From positions 186,001-250,000 of the forward strand of contig CAKTMC010000001.1 in the NCBI GenBank assembly GCA_934573735.1: 64,000 nt of DNA. The letters are read 5' to 3'. Numbering within the stretch: the first letter of the stretch is position 1; each line of letters begins with the position of its first letter. A program made the translations under genes and the position numbers. Below are positions 41,218 to 50,157 of the stretch, piece after piece. The notes under the pieces are model-generated. The model saw only the letters and a list, made by a program, of their open reading frames with translations, ran no database searches and had not been told where the DNA came from. The DNA comes from an uncultured Oscillospiraceae bacterium (lineage in GTDB: Bacteria > Bacillota > Clostridia > Oscillospirales > Oscillospiraceae).

Positions 41218-42255
41218 TTACTCCGCCGTAATGGCTATCTTTATCACATCGTCAAGGCGGTTTTCAAAGATGCGATAGGCCTCCTCGATATCGCTCAGCG
41301 GGAAGCGGTGCGTAATGAGGGGCGTAGTGTCGATTTTGCCCTGCTCGATAAGCTGCAAAATCTCCGCGCAGTCGCAGCCGTCCACGCCGCCGGTCTTGAA
41401 AATCAGATTTTTGCCGTACATATCCGGCAGAGGCAGAGTCTGCGCCTCGTCATAAAGGGCAACAACAGTCACAATGGCATTGGGGCGAGCGCAGCGCCAT
41501 GCAAGCTCAAAGGTATCCTTACCTCCCGCGACCTCCTCCACGACGTCCGCGCCGCCGTGGTCGCTATGCTCACGCACGAAGGCTTCACATTCCTCCGGCT
41601 CGCAGACCAGCACCTCGGGGTAATGCTCACGCACGAAGGCAATTCGCATCGGATCCTTTTCGCATACTATAATGCGCTTGGGCTTCTTGAGCATGACGCA
41701 CAGCAGCGTGCATATACCGGTCGGTCCTGCGCCGATAATAAGCACGGTGTCCTCGCTCGTTATCTCGGATATACGCGCCGCCCAGAAGCCGGTGGCCAGA
41801 ATATCCCCGACAAACAGCGCCTGCTCATCGGAAACGCCCTCGGGGATTTTGCTCAGGCCCTGGTCGGCATAGGGCACGCGGACAAACTCAGCCTGTCCGC
41901 CGTCGATGCGGCAGCCGAGCGCCCAGCCGCCGTTGGGATCGGTGCAGTTATTCACCCATCCGTGACGGCAGAAATAGCACTCACCGCAGAAGGTCTCCAC
42001 GTTCACCGCCACGCGGTCGCCGGGGCGCAGAGTCCTGACCTCATCGCCCACAGCCTCGACAACGCCGACCATCTCGTGTCCGACGCTTATACCCGGCACG
42101 GCGCGAGGCACGGAGCCGTGCTTGATGTGCAGGTCGCTGGTGCAAATCGAGCTCAGCGTCACGCGGACAATGGCGTCACGCGGATCTTGCATAACAGGCA
42201 GAGGCTTTTCCAAAAGGGCAAATCTGCCGCGCTCTATATAGGTCAATGCTTTCAT
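41218..42255 (-). CDS. Zinc-dependent alcohol/polyol dehydrogenase
   Basis: This medium-chain dehydrogenase has 345 residues. The catalytic zinc ligands lie in SSICTSDLHIKHG and GHEMVGVVEAVGDEV. Structural zinc cysteines appear in ETFCGECYFCRHGWVNNC. The NAD(P)-binding loop is VLIIGAGPTGICT. The ATG at 42255 follows AGGAGG. It starts 37 bp after the AAA ATPase gene with no visible terminator between, so it may be transcribed from the brxL promoter. The substrate is unknown; threonine- or polyol-dehydrogenase-like activity is plausible. Confidence 0.88.
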   Translation of the reverse strand: MKALTYIERGRFALLEKPLPVMQDPRDAIVRVTLSSICTSDLHIKHGSVPRAVPGISVGHEMVGVVEAVGDEVRTLRPGDRVAVNVETFCGECYFCRHGWVNNCTDPNGGWALGCRIDGGQAEFVRVPYADQGLSKIPEGVSDEQALFVGDILATGFWAARISEITSEDTVLIIGAGPTGICTLLCVMLKKPKRIIVCEKDPMRIAFVREHYPEVLVCEPEECEAFVREHSDHGGADVVEEVAGGKDTFELAWRCARPNAIVTVVALYDEAQTLPLPDMYGKNLIFKTGGVDGCDCAEILQLIEQGKIDTTPLITHRFPLSDIEEAYRIFENRLDDVIKIAITAE

Positions 42256-42292
42256 AATTTTCCTCCTGATATAGCTCGAATTTCTGCTCAAC

Positions 42293-44977
42293 TTAGACAA
42301 AACCGATATGTCCCTTGCTCTTGACCGGCTTGCTCAAATCAATTCCCTCATCCATAAGATAATCCTCGACGTCGTCGAGAATAATTATATTATCGCTCGG
42401 TACGTCCTCGGTTCTCAGGTTTTGATTCATAAGTACCTGGTCGATAACGTTTCTGACCGTCCTTGCATTCGCAAAGTTCGGCAGCTTTCGGTAATACTCA
42501 ACGACATCAAGCAGCCTATCCAACGCAGTGGGCTTAATATCATACTTCTTTTTGTCCAAAAAAGCCAGTGCTATCTCGCCGAGCTCCTCCCGTGTGTAGT
42601 CGGGGAAATCGAGTACAAACTGAATTCTGGACTCAAAGCCGGGATTTGCGCTCAAAAGCGCTTTCATTTCATCCCTGTAGCCTGCAAGAATAACGCAGAA
42701 CTGCCCGCGCTTGTCCTCCATAGCCTTGAGAAGAACAGCTATGGCATCTTCACCGTAGCTTGTCACAGTACCGCCGGCAGAGACAGAGCCCAACAGTCCA
42801 TAGGCTTCGTCAATAAACAATACTCCGTTCATGGCTTCGTTTATTTTCGCTTCGGTTTTAGGCGCAGTTTCGCCTACATATTTTCCGAGCAGCCCGTGAC
42901 CATCGGTTTCGACCAGCTTTGCCTCGCCGAGCACTCCGGCATCGTACAGTATCCTCGACAGAATTCTGGCGACCTCGGTCTTGCCCGTTCCCGGATTGCC
43001 GTTAAAGCACATATGAAGGTTGAAGCCTGATTCGCCCTTGTTGCGTTTTGCGTAGGCTTTTATTTTTTTAATCATGCGCTTTACGCCTGCAAGACCGACA
43101 AGCTGTTCAAGCTCTTCCTCTCCGCTAATAAGCTTATTCGCTGTGCTGCCCGCTGCGGTTGGAAGATAGATGTTTGCATCATTGATGTATCTGTTCACAT
43201 CGGCAAGACCGATCTCCATATCCTCAGTGCCGGCAGCGCGAAGGTTCTGGCACATAATAGCTTGATCCAGAATATTTCTTATCTCTCTGGCATTCGCAAA
43301 GTTTGCGTCCTTACGTTTAATATCCGTAATATCCAAAATTCTGCTCATAGCCGCCTCGCCAATGCTGTATTTCCGTTTTTTCAGCATGAGCAGGGCGATA
43401 TCCCGGAGCTCGTCTCTAGAGTAGTTCGGGAATTCCAGCATAAACTGAATTCTGGACGTGAAGCCGGGGTTTACGGAGAGCATTTGACGCATCTCATTCT
43501 TATAACCTGCGAGGATAAGACAAAACTTGCCGCGATAGTCCTCCATAGCCTTCACAAGAGTGTCTATCGCCTCTTTTCCATAGTCGGAGGCATCGTCCGG
43601 ATCACCTACAAGAGCGTATGCCTCATCAACAAACAGCACACCGCCCAATGCCTCACATATAACACGACTTGTCTTTTCAGCCGTTGCACCGTAATACTGG
43701 CTTACAAGCCCACTGCGGTCAACCTCGACAATTTTGTTTGTCGGCAATATCTTGTTCTCATAGAGTATCCCCGCTATGTAGCGTGCGACCTCGGTTTTGC
43801 CCGAGCCGGGGTTGCCCATAAAGCACATATGAATGTTCAGGTTTCGGCTGTTTTTATTTTTCACGGCGTAGGCCTTTATTTTTCTAATGCTCTCCTTGAC
43901 GCCGGAAAGACCAATCAGCTCGTCAAGCCTCTGCTCGCTTTCGCCTATGTTAATAAGCTCAGTTCCGACTGGGACAAGGAAGCCGAATTTATCAATGGCT
44001 ACAAGCCTTTTATAGATATCAAAGAGCTCATCCTCCGATTTGCCGCTCAATAGCTCAGGTAGGCTTATTTTATTGTTGAATTCTGCGTATCTGCCGTCGA
44101 GAGTCATGGCTATGCGTCCAAGCAGCTCACTCTCCGTAACACCGCCGGATTCCGTCATATAATCATAGCCTTTCACAAGCAGCGGAGAGGACATGATGAG
44201 CTCGACATCATGCCACAGGCAGGTAAGCATCTCATGCAGCTGCTCGCTGCCGTCGTCCATAAGGTCAACGATATACCTCTTACTCAGGACGGCTTCGGTT
44301 TCATGTATTGCTTTTTCAAGCTCATCTTTATAGTCGGTTTTTACTGAAAACGCTCCGGCGCGTCTCGCGGGATAATACCTGTGAGCATCGCCGTACAGGT
44401 TATTCAGCTTTATGAATTTGGCAATTTTCTTCGCCAGCTTTTCGACTAAATCAATAAGCTCATCCGCAGAAGACCATAGATACTTGTTCTGAGTTTCCGA
44501 ATACAGCAGCGTAGCCTTTGTCCATTCGATGGGCATCAGCTCAAGCTCCACTCCGGGTGTCAACACCTCCGCAGCAGAGTAGAGTATCTTGTCATATTTT
44601 TCAATACGCTCCTCAAGCTTCTTATATGAGACAGGGTAGCTTTTTGAGAAATCAGAGCCAAAATGCGTTCTAAGCTGCTTCACTGTTTCCTGAAGGTTAT
44701 TCAAAAACGCTTCTGTACGCTCTCTGCCGGAGACATATTTGAGGATTTGGGCATAGTCAGGAAAGCGCATGTCGTCCTTGCTCTTTCCTTCAAAAACAAG
44801 CTCATTGCGTACCGCGGTCTTCACTTCAAGGCGGGAGACGAAGCTCTCTATCTCCGAGCGCAGCACTGCACCCCTCTCGTAGGGCATCTTAAACATTCTG
44901 TAGCCGCAGTTCGGGCAACTGCAAGCGCTTTTACCCTCTTTTATTTCGCCGCAGCTAATGCATTTGAATTCAGGCAT
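42293..44977 (-). CDS. Zinc-ribbon protein with two CbxX/SpoVK-type AAA+ domains
   Basis: This 894-residue ATPase is probably a ring-forming remodeller. The N-terminus has a zinc ribbon (C6, C9, C21, C24). A mainly helical region without recognised motifs spans about 30-360. The first AAA+ module has Walker A GNPGSGKT (388-395) and Walker B VLFVDEAYAL (D451). The second has Walker A GNPGTGKT (660-667) and Walker B VLFIDEAYGL (D723). Both carry the family segment ILAGYKNEM or ILAGYRDEM, and both sites look intact. The ATG is 2 bp past the brxL stop, a strong sign of joint function. Its base composition is poorer in GC than the core genes around it. Confidence 0.85.
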   Translation of the reverse strand: MPEFKCISCGEIKEGKSACSCPNCGYRMFKMPYERGAVLRSEIESFVSRLEVKTAVRNELVFEGKSKDDMRFPDYAQILKYVSGRERTEAFLNNLQETVKQLRTHFGSDFSKSYPVSYKKLEERIEKYDKILYSAAEVLTPGVELELMPIEWTKATLLYSETQNKYLWSSADELIDLVEKLAKKIAKFIKLNNLYGDAHRYYPARRAGAFSVKTDYKDELEKAIHETEAVLSKRYIVDLMDDGSEQLHEMLTCLWHDVELIMSSPLLVKGYDYMTESGGVTESELLGRIAMTLDGRYAEFNNKISLPELLSGKSEDELFDIYKRLVAIDKFGFLVPVGTELINIGESEQRLDELIGLSGVKESIRKIKAYAVKNKNSRNLNIHMCFMGNPGSGKTEVARYIAGILYENKILPTNKIVEVDRSGLVSQYYGATAEKTSRVICEALGGVLFVDEAYALVGDPDDASDYGKEAIDTLVKAMEDYRGKFCLILAGYKNEMRQMLSVNPGFTSRIQFMLEFPNYSRDELRDIALLMLKKRKYSIGEAAMSRILDITDIKRKDANFANAREIRNILDQAIMCQNLRAAGTEDMEIGLADVNRYINDANIYLPTAAGSTANKLISGEEELEQLVGLAGVKRMIKKIKAYAKRNKGESGFNLHMCFNGNPGTGKTEVARILSRILYDAGVLGEAKLVETDGHGLLGKYVGETAPKTEAKINEAMNGVLFIDEAYGLLGSVSAGGTVTSYGEDAIAVLLKAMEDKRGQFCVILAGYRDEMKALLSANPGFESRIQFVLDFPDYTREELGEIALAFLDKKKYDIKPTALDRLLDVVEYYRKLPNFANARTVRNVIDQVLMNQNLRTEDVPSDNIIILDDVEDYLMDEGIDLSKPVKSKGHIGFV

Positions 44978-44979
44978 AT

Positions 44980-47106
44980 TCAGTCAACTCCAAGCGCTTT
45001 TTTTGCCGCATCCATGGGAGTGGTATAGAATATAACAGCCACTTCGTCCTTCAGGTCGGCTCTAAGCTTGTCGTATTGTCCCCGGCTTTCATCCGGAAGC
45101 ATAATCCTCTTCGCTCCGGCGTTGGCCGCCGTGACAAAGATTTCCTCCAGTTCTGTCGTGATCGGCATCACGTTACCGGACATAACAACCTTGCCGCAGA
45201 TGAGCGTGGACGGCAAAACCGCACGGTTTGCAAGCCCCGAGAACAATCCGACGACCTCTGCAACAGATATCTCATCGCTGACTCCCCTGTTCTGGAGGTC
45301 ATTGAAATATAGGCTGTAATCAAAGGCTTCATAGCTTCCGGAGATAATTCTGCAGGAATTCTCGCCGAAATAATTAAATGCCGCCGTAATGCTCTCCCTA
45401 ACGCTCCTCGGTGAGCTGGCAATACCCTCAACGTTCTTGAAGCTGAGGCTTCCCGTGCCGTCAACAAGCTTGTTTTCCAGTCTGTACACGCCGAGCACGT
45501 TGCTCACGGATTTGCCGATGCCATACACATAGCCCGGAGTCTCAAAGCCCTCACACACGAGCGAGCCGTTGGAGGTTTCGGGCAGCTCCACAATGCGCTC
45601 CTCGTCCGTATCTAAATCAATATACCCGAGATTTACGTCGCTGAACTCGTTGGGAGTCATCTTGCGCAGCTGCTCCTTCACACGGCGGCGAGCCTCGATG
45701 GCGTACTCCAGAATTTCTCGCGTCTCCTCCTTGCTCATCTGTTCATTGGGGTAGATAAGCTTGGCCAAGCCCGAGAAGGTTCTGCCGACAGCAATCGTAT
45801 CTCGGGTATTAAACTGGCTGTTAAGCGCAAAATACTCGGAGAAGGAGTTTGTGAAGTCATACTTTCTCATGGCGTGGCAGAACTCCGAGAAGCAGTCGGA
45901 TATCAGACCGTAGCTGTTCGTAAACAGGCTGGATCTCAGCTTAGGCGTTTCCCAGCCGGGCAGATAGGCATGAATTCTGTCAAAGAAAGCGGAGTCGTTG
46001 TTAAACGCTTCCGGGAAAGGCTCAAACAGGTTTGTCGTGCGCATCATATTGGAAACGCTTCTGAAGGTGTTTCCCTCAAATGCTATGGATGCGTCCGAGC
46101 TTATGGAGTCCGTGCCTCTGGCAAAGCTGCCGTTTGCCATATAGTTTTTCATGATTTGAACCATGTCTCCGGTGGCCTGAGTAATACCCGCGACCTCGTC
46201 GAAGGCAATACAGTCCCAGTTCCCGACCAGACCGACGCGGCGCGAGGACATATTATAGAACATATTTGACACGGTAGTTGTGCCGCTGCTCATCAAAATA
46301 GAATACGGAGAAAGCTCGCTGTAGGCATGAGACTTGCCGGTTCCGCGGGGGCCAAGCTCGACAAGATTATAGTTTTTCTGGATGAAGGGCACAAAGCGGA
46401 GAAGATAGTGAAGCTTCTCCTTTTCCGTCAGCTCGTCAGGCTCATAGCCGGCACTGCGAAGAAGCAGCGTCATCCACTCCTCCTTGGTGAAGTTTGTTCG
46501 AGCGTCTATGATCTCCTCAAGATCCAGATTTGGCATCTGTATCGGCTTGAGCGAGGCGATTTCAAAGGGAGTGTCATACTTGGATTTTTTCTTTCTGATT
46601 TGCTTCTTTTTCTTCCTGTTGCCGAAGATATCCTCCTCAAATGCATCACTCTCGTCCTCGCCGTTGTTCTTCTCAAGTCCGACGTACTCTATCTTGACGA
46701 TACACCAAATGCCACCGATAAGAAGCTTTTCGTTATGAACTACCAAATCGGAGGAAACCTCAAAGGGGTCAAGCCTCAGATTTGTAAATCTGGCAACATA
46801 CTTATCCTCTCGTTCGTCAAAGATGACCGTGATCTTATCAATAACGGTGTACTGTCCATTTTCCTTTATCTTGGACTTTACATATTCGCTCTGATCGGGG
46901 CGAACATAGTTTTCGCTCAGAATTCTCCTGATCTTAGCAATTCCCACCTCGATCGCCTCTTCATCATCTGTAGCGCAATACATACCAAGCAGATATTCCA
47001 GAACATAGGTCGGTACGTTTGCGCCCTTCTTCATCAATGAAGTCAAATCCTTCCGGACAACCTTTCCCGGAAAGTTGTCTAAAACCTTCTCTTCAAATGC
47101 TGTCAT
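44980..47106 (-). CDS. brxL: BrxL-like AAA+/Lon-related protein
   Basis: The 708-residue protein matches the BREX protein BrxL (Lon-related family). The N-terminal part ends in a basic stretch (GNRKKKKQIRKKKSKYD). The ATPase core has Walker A GPRGTGKS (252-259) and Walker B CIAFDEVAG (D303-E304). The C-terminal third (about 540-708) resembles a Lon protease fold: ICGKVVMSGNVMPITTELEEIF followed by AGAKRIMLPDESR. In my by-eye alignment the Lon catalytic lysine (GGLKEKL in Lon) is replaced by leucine, so proteolysis is doubtful. In BREX, BrxL acts in phage restriction and binds DNA. Here no brxA, brxB, brxC, pglX or pglZ is seen. It leads an operon with the double AAA gene. Confidence 0.85.
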   Translation of the reverse strand: MTAFEEKVLDNFPGKVVRKDLTSLMKKGANVPTYVLEYLLGMYCATDDEEAIEVGIAKIRRILSENYVRPDQSEYVKSKIKENGQYTVIDKITVIFDEREDKYVARFTNLRLDPFEVSSDLVVHNEKLLIGGIWCIVKIEYVGLEKNNGEDESDAFEEDIFGNRKKKKQIRKKKSKYDTPFEIASLKPIQMPNLDLEEIIDARTNFTKEEWMTLLLRSAGYEPDELTEKEKLHYLLRFVPFIQKNYNLVELGPRGTGKSHAYSELSPYSILMSSGTTTVSNMFYNMSSRRVGLVGNWDCIAFDEVAGITQATGDMVQIMKNYMANGSFARGTDSISSDASIAFEGNTFRSVSNMMRTTNLFEPFPEAFNNDSAFFDRIHAYLPGWETPKLRSSLFTNSYGLISDCFSEFCHAMRKYDFTNSFSEYFALNSQFNTRDTIAVGRTFSGLAKLIYPNEQMSKEETREILEYAIEARRRVKEQLRKMTPNEFSDVNLGYIDLDTDEERIVELPETSNGSLVCEGFETPGYVYGIGKSVSNVLGVYRLENKLVDGTGSLSFKNVEGIASSPRSVRESITAAFNYFGENSCRIISGSYEAFDYSLYFNDLQNRGVSDEISVAEVVGLFSGLANRAVLPSTLICGKVVMSGNVMPITTELEEIFVTAANAGAKRIMLPDESRGQYDKLRADLKDEVAVIFYTTPMDAAKKALGVD

Positions 47107-47257
47107 CGTATTATTCTCTCCTCATTAAAAATACTCTCCGTGTCCGCCTTAGATAGAAGAGCATGGTTATTTGCACGCAGGCAGATATAAATAAAGGTAT
47201 ATTCTTTGCAAAAACCCGATTTTCTTTAACTCAAATGTTTATAATGTCTTAGGTCAT

Positions 47258-47286
47258 ATTTTATCATAAGATATTCCAAATTACAA
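47258..47286 (-). promoter_or_regulatory. Candidate promoter of brxL
   Basis: TTGTAA (47281-47286), a 17-bp spacer and TAAAAT (47258-47263) on the minus strand give a 5' leader of about 145 nt. Confidence 0.45.
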
Positions 47287-47460
47287 ACAATTATAAGACT
47301 TTCTATATTAAGCAAAAGCTTGAACTGTTGAAACACCGTATAAGCCACGACGAAAACAATAGCGTTCTCCGAGGACAGCAGTTATATCCTCGGGCTTCAA
47401 GAGCTGTCGGCTCTATTTTCGCAAGCCGTTCAAGCTCAAATAGGTTTCATAATAAATCTC

Positions 47461-47491
47461 TTGACAGTATAGTTACTATATAGCTTATGAT
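47461..47491 (+). promoter_or_regulatory. MerR-type promoter of the MATE exporter gene
   Basis: TTGACA (47461-47466) and TATGAT (47486-47491) are separated by an overlong 19-bp spacer. The spacer holds the palindrome TATAGT-T-ACTATA (47468-47480). This spacing plus a central dyad is the hallmark of promoters activated by MerR-family regulators. Confidence 0.75.
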
Positions 47492-47532
47492 GTGCTTGAC
47501 ACCGCAAAAATCAGCAGCAGGAGATTTATTAA

Positions 47533-48858
47533 ATGAGATGTTTTGACCGCAAAATGAGCTATCCGCAGTTTCTGAGGTATCTGGTTCCCTCCGTATTGAC
47601 CATGATATTTCTTTCATTTTATACGACCATTGACGGCTTTTTCGTCTCCAGATATGCCGGCTCCGACGCTCTGGCGGGAATAAATATCGTCATTCCCGTT
47701 ACCTGCGTCATTTTCGGCACCTCGGTCATGCTCGCAACCGGCGGCGGGGCTATCATTGGCGAAAAGATGGGACAGAAAAAGGACCGCGAGGCAAACGAGA
47801 TATTCACCTTTATAACTATAGTTCTGCTCATACTTTCGGCAGCCTTCACGATGCTCGGTATTCTGTTCCTAAGGCCCATCTGCATCTTCCTCGGCAGCAG
47901 TGAGCGCCTGCTTGAGCACGTGCTTCCGTACGCTTTTGTCATTTTCCTCGGCAGCATCCCGATGTCCTTTAAGCTTTATTTTGAATATCTGGTGCGAACC
48001 GATGCCATGCCGCAAATCGGTCTGGTGATGTCCATGACGGGGCTAATCCTAAACGTCATATTTGACTATATACTTGTGGCGCTGCTCGGCATGGGCACGC
48101 TCGGTGCCGCATGGGGAACCTTTCTTTCCATCACGGTTAGCATGCTGATAGGTCTGGTCTACTTTTTGAAGTTCAGCCATATCAGGTTCTGTAGACCGAG
48201 AGTGAACTGGGCAGTCCTCGTCAAGTCCTGTACAAACGGCAGCAGCGAAATGCTTACCGAAATGTCCACCGGCATCACTACGTTTTTATATAATATTATC
48301 ATCCTGAAATACTACGGCGAGGACGGAGTTGCGGCGGTAACGATTATAATGTATATCTATTACTTCTTCATAGCCTTCTACATGGGCATCGCCGTTGCAA
48401 GCGCGCCGATAGTAAGCTTCAATGTCGGGTCTAAAAACTATGAGAAAATCAAGGAAACCACCCGCTACAGCATTATAACTATCGCCGCCAGCTCCGTGCT
48501 TATCATGTTAATCTCGCTCCTGCTCGGAAGGCAGATAATCCACCTGTTCGTGGGCGACGGGAACGTATTCAGCCTGACCTGGGAGGGCTTGAAGCTATTC
48601 AGCCCAATTTTCCTGTTCATCGGCTGGAACGTATTCCTCTCCGGCTACTTTACGGCTCTGGGCAACGGCTTTATATCCGCGCTCATTTCGTCTCTGCGCT
48701 CGTTTATACTCGTCGTTGCGTTTATACTCATCCTCCCAAAGCTCATCGGCGTATCGGGAATATGGCTGACCATGCCGCTTGCAGAGGCTGTGACCATTTT
48801 TATAGCCTTGTACTTATATAGCGCCTACGGAAAACGCTTTATGCAGGATAAAGTCTGA
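47533..48858 (+). CDS. MATE family efflux transporter
   Basis: The 441-residue protein has 12 predicted transmembrane helices in two related halves, as in Na+- or H+-driven MATE drug exporters. Seen segments include the early VPSVLTMIFLSFYTTIDGFF, GGGAIIGEKMGQKKDREANE and FGCV-like turns in the second half. The substrate is unknown. Its MerR-type promoter suggests induction by a drug or metal ligand. A GCAGGAG ribosome site precedes the ATG. Confidence 0.9.
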   Translation: MRCFDRKMSYPQFLRYLVPSVLTMIFLSFYTTIDGFFVSRYAGSDALAGINIVIPVTCVIFGTSVMLATGGGAIIGEKMGQKKDREANEIFTFITIVLLILSAAFTMLGILFLRPICIFLGSSERLLEHVLPYAFVIFLGSIPMSFKLYFEYLVRTDAMPQIGLVMSMTGLILNVIFDYILVALLGMGTLGAAWGTFLSITVSMLIGLVYFLKFSHIRFCRPRVNWAVLVKSCTNGSSEMLTEMSTGITTFLYNIIILKYYGEDGVAAVTIIMYIYYFFIAFYMGIAVASAPIVSFNVGSKNYEKIKETTRYSIITIAASSVLIMLISLLLGRQIIHLFVGDGNVFSLTWEGLKLFSPIFLFIGWNVFLSGYFTALGNGFISALISSLRSFILVVAFILILPKLIGVSGIWLTMPLAEAVTIFIALYLYSAYGKRFMQDKV

Positions 48859-48879
48859 TTATAAAGCCATAACAGCTCA

Positions 48880-48910
48880 AAACGCCATCCGAAAAAGATG
48901 GCGTTTTTCT
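48880..48910 (+). terminator. Terminator of the MATE gene
   Basis: AACGCCATC and GATGGCGTT around CGAAAAA, followed by Ts. Confidence 0.88.
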
Positions 48911-48929
48911 TTGTTTTATGTCCTCGGCA

Positions 48930-50030
48930 TCAAAGCTTGTCCGGAAGCCAGCTTTCCTCCTCCGTAAGCTTTCTTATATAAATACGTCCGGCATCACGCT
49001 CGTATTTTGCCTGATGGAACTTGAATAGCATCGCCCCGTCCTCAAGCTTGCCCGCAATTTCTATCTTCCCCATCGGATGCGACATGCAGTATTTCAGGCA
49101 CTTGCCCTGACCGTTTTGCATGGACTTTGCCGCCTCCACGATATCATAGCCCCGGGAAAACGGGACCTGAAAGGAGCTCTTGACGCCGGTTACGGGACGG
49201 CACTGGAACACATAATAAGGAACCACGCCGCAGGCCGTCAGCCTGCGAAGGAGCAGCCCCAGCACGGCAGAGTCGTCGTTCACACCCTTGAGCAACACCG
49301 TCTGATTTTTTACCACTGCGCCGCATTCACGCAGTATTCTTATAGCCTCGGCCGCCTCCGCTGTCAGCTCTCTTGGGTGATTAAACTGTGTGACCACATA
49401 TATCTGCTTCTTTCTTCCGTAGACCCGCAGAGCCTCCTGAAGCTCCGTATCCTCCGTAATTCTCGCCGGGAGCACCACGGGTATCCGCGTTGCAATGCGG
49501 ATTAAGTCCAGATGCTCCATCTCCGAAAAGGCAACGAGATAGCGTATGAGCGTCTTTGTCGGGAGCATCAGGGCATCGCCGCCGCTCAATATGACATTGG
49601 AAAGCTCCTCATGCTCATGGACATAGTCTATCACCTTGAAAAAGCTGCGGGCAATTTCTTCGTCCGAGGAGCCGACAAGCCGCTTGCGGAAGCAGTGGCG
49701 GCAGTACATGGCGCAGCGATTGGTCGTCAGGATAAGCGCGCTTTCCCGGTACTTGTGCTGTACGCCCTCGCACACGGTATTGCTCGCTTCACCGCTTGTA
49801 TCAAAGGCTCCGCTTCGATCCGTTTCAAAATAGCTCGGAATACACATTTTCCGTATGGGGTCCGCCGGGTCGCTCCAATCGATCAAGTTCAGATAATAGC
49901 GGGTAACGGACATGGGGAAATGCTCGCACAGCTCCTGAAGCTGTGTCGTTTCCGTCTCGCTCAGTCCGAGCTGCGCTTGCAGCCTTGCGATGTCGGTAAT
50001 GTTATGCTTGAGTTCTTGACTCCATGGCAT
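48930..50030 (-). CDS. KamA-family radical SAM aminomutase-like protein
   Basis: The 366-residue enzyme has the radical SAM cluster motif in TNRCAMYCRHCFRK (C106, C110, C113). The downstream GG(E/D) motif is NVILSGGDALML. The family's PLP lysine is probably in MSHPMGKIEI near the C-terminus. Relatives are lysine 2,3-aminomutase and glutamate 2,3-aminomutase, which make beta-amino acids for fermentation or osmoprotection. It lacks part of the C-terminal extension of classical KamA, so the substrate is open. A promoter, a small frame and an intrinsic terminator lie in the leader. Confidence 0.85.
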   Translation of the reverse strand: MPWSQELKHNITDIARLQAQLGLSETETTQLQELCEHFPMSVTRYYLNLIDWSDPADPIRKMCIPSYFETDRSGAFDTSGEASNTVCEGVQHKYRESALILTTNRCAMYCRHCFRKRLVGSSDEEIARSFFKVIDYVHEHEELSNVILSGGDALMLPTKTLIRYLVAFSEMEHLDLIRIATRIPVVLPARITEDTELQEALRVYGRKKQIYVVTQFNHPRELTAEAAEAIRILRECGAVVKNQTVLLKGVNDDSAVLGLLLRRLTACGVVPYYVFQCRPVTGVKSSFQVPFSRGYDIVEAAKSMQNGQGKCLKYCMSHPMGKIEIAGKLEDGAMLFKFHQAKYERDAGRIYIRKLTEEESWLPDKL

Positions 50031-50091
50031 TGATAGACCTCCTCTCTCGTGTCTCTATATTTGCTTATTCTTCCTTTTCCGCGCCCGCTGC

Positions 50092-50140
50092 GCCGAAAAA
50101 GAAAAGCGCATAAGCAGACCCTCCGGTCAAGCTTATGCGC
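50092..50140 (-). terminator. Terminator or attenuator in the KamA-like leader
   Basis: On the minus strand GCGCATAAGC pairs with GCTTATGCGC across 15 bases. TTTTCTTTTT follows. It stands about 75 bp before the KamA-like start and after the small frame, so read-through must be controlled. Confidence 0.8.
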
Positions 50141-50157
50141 CGCTGATACTGATGTGC

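Larger units (their letters stand above)
47107..47532. other. Divergent intergenic region between brxL and the MATE gene
   Basis: This 426-base, A/T-rich region contains the brxL promoter candidate (47258-47286) and the MerR-type MATE promoter (47461-47491). Two stem-loops lie between them: CCGAGGA with TCCTCGG (47369-47393), and AGAGC-TGTCG-GCTCT followed by ATTTT (about 47400-47418). I see no gene in it. Confidence 0.6.

Noticed and set aside
42293..47106. A complete BREX locus
   Set aside because: Neighbouring genes on both sides were read and none is a BrxA, BrxB, BrxC, PglX or PglZ homologue. Only brxL and the double AAA gene are present.
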